The position numbers were made by a program, and so were the translations under genes. Of a stretch of DNA of 17,161 bases, positions 13,885 to 17,161 are shown in pieces (within the stretch, counting starts at the first letter, position 1; every line of letters starts with the position of its first letter). The DNA is from DASPKT01 sp035627915. GTDB taxonomy: Bacteria; Pseudomonadota; Alphaproteobacteria; Azospirillales; Azospirillaceae. The DNA lies in NCBI GenBank assembly GCA_035627915.1, contig DASPKT010000317.1:1-17161 (forward strand). The letters run 5' to 3'. Below the pieces are notes generated by a model that did not search any database, was not told where the DNA came from, and saw nothing but the letters and a program-made list of their open reading frames with translations.

Positions 13885-14349
13885 ATGTTCCGCAGCTTCT
13901 GTTCAGCCCTGCTCATGACCCTCGCCACCGCCATGCCCGCCCATGCCGCCGACCCCGCAGACGTGCTGCTGAAGGCCGACCGCGACTTCGCCGCCAAGGC
14001 GCAGGAGATCGGCGTCGGCAAGGCCTTCGCGCTGTACGCCGCCGAGACCGTCTACATGATCAACTCACCGGAGCCGAAGGGCCCGGGTGCGGCGCTGGAG
14101 AAGGGCTTCCCGCCCGACCTGCAGATGGACTGGGCGCCGGAATACGCGCAGATCGCGGCGTCGGGCGACCTCGGCTGGACCTGGGGCCGGGCGACCCGGC
14201 GCTTCAAGGACAAGGAGGGGAAGCTGGTGGAGAAGAACTCCCAGTACATGACCGTCTGGCACAAGCAGGCCGACGGCTCCTGGAAGTTCGTCGCCGACAT
14301 GGGCGCCGACGTCGGCCCCGGCAAGCCGCTGCCGCCGGCCAAGCCCTGA
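13885..14349 (+). CDS. Secreted NTF2/DUF4440-like (SnoaL fold) protein
   Basis: A 154-residue protein with a clear signal peptide: F-R-S-F-C-S-A-L-L-M-T-L-A-T-A-M-P-A-H-A, likely cut after A21. The mature part begins A-D-P-A-D-V-L-L-K-A-D-R-D-F-A and shows the DUF4440/SnoaL-like pattern (D-R-D-F-A, later G-D-L-G-W-T-W-G, Y-M-T-V-W-H-K-Q-A-D-G-S-W-K-F-V-A-D). These proteins form cone-shaped small-molecule-binding domains; no catalytic role can be assigned. GGAG at 13874-13877 precedes the ATG at 13885; longer in-frame starts read through the repeat region. Its stop is three bases from the stop of the convergent repressor gene. It looks unrelated to the recombination genes around it. Confidence 0.82.
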   Translation: MFRSFCSALLMTLATAMPAHAADPADVLLKADRDFAAKAQEIGVGKAFALYAAETVYMINSPEPKGPGAALEKGFPPDLQMDWAPEYAQIAASGDLGWTWGRATRRFKDKEGKLVEKNSQYMTVWHKQADGSWKFVADMGADVGPGKPLPPAKP

Positions 14350-14352
14350 GCA

Positions 14353-15039
14353 TCACGGCCGGAGCGGCCGGACCAGCTGCACGGCGACGCCGGCGATGGC
14401 GGCCTGGTCCAGGCGGAGCGGGGTGGAGCAGCCGCTGTCGGTGCTGACCGGCACCAGCAGCGGCGGGTAGTAGCGGTAGCCGCACACCCCGTCGCCGTCC
14501 AGCACCACCACCAGGTCGCCCATCTCGACCGGCAGCCGGTCCGGCGGCTCGACCACGACATAGTCGTCGGGCAGCATGCCGCCGGCGTTCATGTGCAGCG
14601 TGGTGACCTTCAGCGCGCAGGCGCGCTCGGTCACCCCATGGTCGAAGGGCAGGGACGGCGCCCCGTCGCGCAGCAGCCGGGCGAGATGGGAGACCGCCTC
14701 GCCGTCTGGCATCTCCATGACCCGGCGGAACTGGGCGCTGCTCAGCACCGGCACCCGCTTGGCCGCGCCGTTCGCGCCGGTGCCGTCCGGCCCGCCGCCG
14801 TTCGGCCGACCGCTGCCCGGACCTGCGGGGGAGAGGAAGCGCGGCTCCGACCCGGCGGCCCGGGCCAGCCGGCCGATCGTCTCGGCGCTGGGCAGGCTGG
14901 CGGTATCGGGGTCTTTCAGGAAACGGGTAAGGTTGGTCGGCGTCACCCCGGCCTCACGCGCCCAAGCGGCGGCGCTCCAGCCGCGCTGGTGCAGCACGCC
15001 GCTCATCCAGCGGAAAAGGGCTTCACGGATGCCGTCCAA
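14353..15039 (-). CDS. S24-fold helix-turn-helix repressor lacking an evident protease dyad
   Basis: A 228-residue phage-CI/LexA-like regulator, read leftward. The N-terminal helix-turn-helix spans about 20-62 (W-S-A-A-A-W-A-R-E-A-G-V-T-P-T-N-L-T-R-F-L). A Gly/Pro-rich linker (70-96) leads to an S24-like C-terminal domain (140-228; A-L-K-V-T-T-L-H-M, M-G-D-L-V-V-V-L-D-G-D-G-V). Where active members read G-D-S-M, this has A-G-G-M (152-155), and the usual K-R strand lysine appears replaced in V-C-G-Y-R-Y (185-190). So self-cleavage is doubtful. The start is TTG at 15039, supported by GGGAG seven bases upstream; the next ATG (codon 12) has no ribosome site. Two copies of the TGCGAANTCGCA palindrome lie upstream, suggesting autoregulation. 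Confidence 0.82.
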   Translation of the reverse strand: MDGIREALFRWMSGVLHQRGWSAAAWAREAGVTPTNLTRFLKDPDTASLPSAETIGRLARAAGSEPRFLSPAGPGSGRPNGGGPDGTGANGAAKRVPVLSSAQFRRVMEMPDGEAVSHLARLLRDGAPSLPFDHGVTERACALKVTTLHMNAGGMLPDDYVVVEPPDRLPVEMGDLVVVLDGDGVCGYRYYPPLLVPVSTDSGCSTPLRLDQAAIAGVAVQLVRPLRP

Positions 15040-15088
15040 GTCGGGTCTCCCACGGCCCGCGGGACGGTCCCGCGCGCCATGGTACCCA

Positions 15089-15116
15089 ACGATACGCCCA
15101 TCATGCGACTTCGCAA
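15089..15116 (-). promoter_or_regulatory. Candidate promoter of the S24-fold repressor gene
   Basis: Read leftward, TTGCGA (15116-15111) and TATCGT (15094-15089) are separated by 16 bases and each match the sigma-70 consensus at four of six positions. The start would be near 15082. The -35 is embedded in operator 3 (15104-15115), as expected for autorepression. Elements are weak, so the exact assignment is tentative. Confidence 0.4.
15104..15115. promoter_or_regulatory. Palindromic operator, site 3 (TGCGAAGTCGCA on the minus strand)
   Basis: Perfect TGCGA/TCGCA half-sites around a 2-bp centre, 65 bases upstream of the repressor start and overlapping its proposed -35 element. Its centre is 53 bases from that of site 4, about five helical turns, so two dimers could sit on the same face and cooperate. 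The spacing argument is inference. Confidence 0.65.
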
Positions 15117-15156
15117 GTACACCGGCGGTTGGGAGCGCGGCATACCAGGGCGGTAC

Positions 15157-15168
15157 TGCGAACTCGCA
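15157..15168. promoter_or_regulatory. Palindromic operator, site 4 (TGCGAACTCGCA)
   Basis: The core is identical to site 1. Together with its flanks it reads ACTGCGAACTCGCATCAGGG, differing at one base from the same 20-base window around site 2. It lies between the exonuclease stop (15196) and site 3, so it could control the repressor gene or affect read-through from the exonuclease gene. Confidence 0.65.
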
Positions 15169-15181
15169 TCAGGGCGGAAAG

Positions 15182-15215
15182 CCCCGGAAACCGGCCTATT
15201 CCGCGGCTTCCGGGG
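15182..15215 (-). terminator. Hairpin across the exonuclease stop codon, weak terminator candidate
   Basis: CCCCGGAA (15182-15189) pairs with TTCCGGGG (15208-15215), and the TAG stop of the leftward gene lies in the loop. Further pairing of CCG/CGG within the loop is possible. Read leftward the stem is followed by CTTTCC rather than a long T-run. It could reduce transcription running into the repressor gene. Confidence 0.35.
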
Positions 15216-16086
15216 GCATCCACAGCTCCGCCCGGCGCAGGTGCCTGGACGGGGGATGGCCGAAGCGCAACGACAGCCTTCCGTCGCGCGAGCGGCTGAG
15301 GAACAGCCCTTCCGCCCCCGACTCGGAGACCTCCAGCGCGATGTAGGCGACGCGCACGTCGTCCGGCATCAGCGACTTCAGCTCCGCCTCCGCCTGCCGG
15401 TAGGCGGTCCAGTTCCCGCGGCAGGTCAGCAGGGTCCCGGCATGGGCGGCGAAGGCGTTGTGCAGCGACATGTCGACGATGCGCTGCTCCTCCAGGTCGG
15501 GGGCGGCGACGGGCAGGGGATCGCCCGGCTCCGTGTCGGTCTCGACATGCCACCAGAAGGCCTTCAGCGTCTCCAGCAGCAGCGCCTGGTCGGCGGCACT
15601 GCCGGGCACGTCCACCCAGGAATAGCCGCCGGGACGCAGGATGGAGAGCACGGCCTGCTTCAGCCCGGTGACCAGCAGCTGGTGCTGGATCTGCCAGTAG
15701 TACTGCTCCGCCAGTTCCGAATCGTCCTTTGGGCTGCCGCAGAACTTCGCCTCCAGGATCGTGTCCGGCGGGGCGAACGGGTCCAGCGGCGCCTCGCGCC
15801 AGGTCAGGAAGTCGGGATGCGCGACCAGCCAGCCATATTCGGGATGGACCGCGGTGTCGCGGGCGGGGAAGCTGCCGATGCCGGTGCGGCGCTGCCAGAA
15901 GCGGGGGTGCAAATGCTCGGTCGCGATGCCGATCTGCACCGCCGCGACGAAGTCCAGGTCGGCGGGCGCGGTGCGGCCGGTCTTCTCCAGCCACACGTCG
16001 CGCCAGTCGCCGGCCATGATGCGCACCGCGTCGGAGGAGCCGATGCGGCGGGAACGGTACTCGCGCTGCGTCTGGTCGATGGCCAT
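15196..16086 (-). CDS. YqaJ/lambda-type exonuclease (viral recombinase family)
   Basis: A 296-residue protein of the YqaJ viral recombinase family, related to lambda exonuclease, which digests one strand of duplex ends to leave single strands for an annealing protein. Family motifs are intact: R-I-G-S-S-D-A at 14-20, G-I-A-T-E57-H-L near 53-59, H-P-D92-F, the metal-binding E112-A-K114, and Q132-I-Q-H-Q-L-L-V-T-G at 132-141. The last part (about 215-296) is less conserved. The ATG at 16086 has a modest site (GGGACA); a much longer upstream frame is non-coding in character and antisense to the acetyltransferase gene. No LexA box or TGCGAANTCGCA site was seen upstream. Together with the Rad52-fold protein 5 kb away it would complete a Red-like pair. 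Confidence 0.88.
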   Translation of the reverse strand: MAIDQTQREYRSRRIGSSDAVRIMAGDWRDVWLEKTGRTAPADLDFVAAVQIGIATEHLHPRFWQRRTGIGSFPARDTAVHPEYGWLVAHPDFLTWREAPLDPFAPPDTILEAKFCGSPKDDSELAEQYYWQIQHQLLVTGLKQAVLSILRPGGYSWVDVPGSAADQALLLETLKAFWWHVETDTEPGDPLPVAAPDLEEQRIVDMSLHNAFAAHAGTLLTCRGNWTAYRQAEAELKSLMPDDVRVAYIALEVSESGAEGLFLSRSRDGRLSLRFGHPPSRHLRRAELWMPPEAAE

Positions 16087-16257
16087 GTCTGTCCCATGGG
16101 GCGGCGAAGGGGCCGCCCGTCGCCGCCATATGGGCGGGAAACCGTGGCTTTCCGAGGCGGGCAGGCCGCCGCTACCCCGATTGCGCGGGCCGCACTTGCA
16201 TGCGCGGGCCCGGCGCGCTAGGCCCTGGCCCCCGACGAACCGAACCGGCAGGCACCG

Positions 16258-16707
16258 ATGATCGCGACCCGGCAATCCCGCCCCGACGACCGGGAGGCGT
16301 TGTTCCGCATCTGGAACGACGCCGTCCGGGCGACGCACGACTTCCTGGGCGAGGACGACATCGCGTTCTTCGCCCGGCTGGTCCGGGAGGAGTACCTGCC
16401 CGCGGCAGACCTGACCGTGGCGGTGGACGGGCAGGACCGGCCGGTCGGCTTCCTCGGCATGACCGGGGCGAAGATCGACGCGCTGTTCGTCGATCCGGCC
16501 TGGCACGGCCGGGGCGTCGGGCGCGCCCTGGTGGAGGTTGCGCGCGCGGCCGCCCCGGACCTCTCCGTCGACGTGAACGAGCAGAACCGCGGCGCGGTCG
16601 GCTTCTACGCCCGGCTGGGCTTCCGGGTGGCCGGGCGCTCGCCGCTCGACGGCACGGGGCGTCCGTTCCCGCTGCTGCACCTGGTGCTGGAGGCGACCCA
16701 GAAATAA
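16258..16707 (+). CDS. yjaB: GNAT-family N-acetyltransferase, YjaB-like
   Basis: A 149-residue GNAT protein that closely resembles E. coli YjaB, an acetyltransferase of poorly defined substrate, as I recall its sequence. Shared stretches include I-W-x4-V-x-A-T-H-D-F-L (18-30), V-A-V and P-V-G-F (54-65), D-A-L-F-V-D-P (74-80), V-N-E-Q-N-x2-A-V-G-F-Y (106-117), G-F-x-V-x-G-R-S (121-128) and P-L-L (138-140). The acetyl-CoA pyrophosphate loop is H-G-R-G-V-G-R-A (83-90). The ATG at 16258 fits the family start; the ribosome site (GGCAGG) is moderate. It is divergent from the exonuclease gene across a 171-base gap without a recognised site and appears unrelated to it. Confidence 0.9.
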   Translation: MIATRQSRPDDREALFRIWNDAVRATHDFLGEDDIAFFARLVREEYLPAADLTVAVDGQDRPVGFLGMTGAKIDALFVDPAWHGRGVGRALVEVARAAAPDLSVDVNEQNRGAVGFYARLGFRVAGRSPLDGTGRPFPLLHLVLEATQK

Positions 16708-16724
16708 CCCCATCGGAGGGAAGG

Positions 16725-16742
16725 GCCCATGCTAACATGGGC
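16725..16742. terminator. Perfect short hairpin between yjaB and fliN
   Basis: GCCCATG (16725-16731) and CATGGGC (16736-16742) form a 7-bp stem with a CTAA loop, 17 bases after the acetyltransferase stop. Only CTT... follows rather than a T-run, so it may be a weak terminator, an mRNA end, or an operator for fliN. Confidence 0.4.
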
Positions 16743-16771
16743 TTGCGGCCTATCCGGACGGGGAGCATGCC

Positions 16772-17083
16772 ATGGGAAGCCAGGACGATATCGACGCCAT
16801 GTTCGGCGGCGGGGGCGGTGGCGGGGGTGGCGGCGGCCGGGCCCCGGAACTCTCCGCCATCTACGACACCGAGGTCGAGGTCAGCGTCGTGCTGGGCACC
16901 TCCACCATCCGCGTGCGCGACCTGCTGAAGCTGGGCCGCGGCGCCATCGTGGAGCTGGACCGCAAGATCGACGACCTCTCCGACATCATCGTCTCCGGCC
17001 GCAAGGTCGGCAGCGGGGAGGTCACCATCGTCGAGGACAAGATCGCCGTCACCTTCCGCGAGTTCGCGCGCATCAACGGGTGA
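16772..17083 (+). CDS. fliN: Flagellar motor switch protein FliN with FliM/FliY-like N-terminal peptide
   Basis: FliN forms the lower C-ring of the flagellar switch. The SpoA domain (about 28-100) is clear: Y31-D-T-E-V-E-V-S-V-V-L-G, then L-L-K-L-G-R-G-A-I-V-E-L-D-R-K (51-65), V-S-G-R-K-V-G-S-G-E-V (74-84) and E-D-K-I-A-V (88-93). The 103-residue length is at the short end for the family. The N-terminus reads S-Q-D-D-I-D-A-M-F-G, like the CheY-P-binding peptide of FliM and FliY, and joins the domain through eleven consecutive glycines (12-22). GGGGAG six bases before the ATG at 16772 supports the start. Flagellar neighbours are not visible here. Family assignment is secure; the peptide role is inference. 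Confidence 0.92.
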   Translation: MGSQDDIDAMFGGGGGGGGGGGRAPELSAIYDTEVEVSVVLGTSTIRVRDLLKLGRGAIVELDRKIDDLSDIIVSGRKVGSGEVTIVEDKIAVTFREFARING

Positions 17084-17131
17084 CCCGGGGCGGGGTCGAC
17101 CGGTTCAGGTGGCAGCGGTGGCGGGGTGCGT

Positions 17132-17154
17132 CCTTCGACAAGCTCAGGATGAGG
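17132..17154. repeat. Dispersed repeat of the CCTTCGACA...CTCAG type, second copy
   Basis: Begins CCTTCGACAAGCTCAG and ends GATGAGG. It is a diverged copy of the element at 13729-13751 in opposite orientation. It lies 48 bases after the fliN stop. The half-repeat GGCTTCGAC follows at the window edge, so another unit may continue beyond it. Confidence 0.7.
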
Positions 17155-17161
17155 CTTCGAC

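Noticed and set aside
16182..16194. TGCGCGGGCCGCA as a fifth operator, upstream of the exonuclease
   Set aside because: The half-sites lack the A/T next to the centre and the length is 13 rather than 12; likely chance in GC-rich DNA.
1..17161. CRISPR arrays, tRNA/rRNA genes, integrases or transposases
   Set aside because: Looked for on both strands; no regular repeat-spacer array, no RNA gene signature and no recognisable recombinase or transposase protein was seen.

Overview
The window is very GC-rich DNA with strong G/C third-position bias. Gene content points to an alphaproteobacterium, most likely a Rhodospirillales/Azospirillaceae relative (Azospirillum or Rhodocista type). The clues are a complete ccoNOQP-ccoGHIS set, an FNR/FixK-type box, two alphaproteobacterial GTTC-N7-GTTC LexA boxes and scattered palindromic repeats. 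The genus is an inference from style, not from a search.

Region 1 (1-8324) is respiration. The 3' part of ccoN, then ccoO, ccoQ and ccoP, encode the cbb3 cytochrome oxidase. A 0.7-kb non-coding gap follows, holding a strong hairpin and two paired-hairpin (REPIN-like) repeats, and ending in an FNR/FixK-type promoter. The maturation operon ccoG-ccoH-ccoI-ccoS comes next, with overlapping or nearly abutting genes. A 67-residue two-helix membrane protein of unknown role sits at its end.

Region 2 (8364-16086) is the interesting part: a scattered recombination cassette of phage type. It contains a divergent Mug/TDG-like glycosylase, a Rad52-fold single-strand annealing protein (SSAP), four small unrecognised proteins, a RecD2-type helicase, a secreted NTF2/DUF4440-like protein, an S24-fold repressor that seems to lack the Ser-Lys protease dyad, and a YqaJ/lambda-type exonuclease. 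Two kinds of regulatory sites link the parts. Exact GTTC-N7-GTTC LexA boxes lie at 8922-8936 (touching the SSAP promoter) and 10870-10884 (over the start of a small leftward gene). A 12-bp palindrome TGCGAANTCGCA occurs four times in gaps: inside the SSAP promoter spacer, before the next gene, and twice in front of the repressor gene. The simplest model is a domesticated exonuclease/annealase pair plus helicase, induced by DNA damage and restrained by a dedicated, self-regulating repressor. No integrase, transposase or structural phage gene is present in the window.

Region 3 (16258-17161) is ordinary: a YjaB-like GNAT acetyltransferase and a FliN flagellar switch protein. This FliN has an unusual N-terminus, a FliM/FliY-like peptide followed by eleven glycines. 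A dispersed repeat closes the window; a relative of it, inverted, follows the helicase gene.
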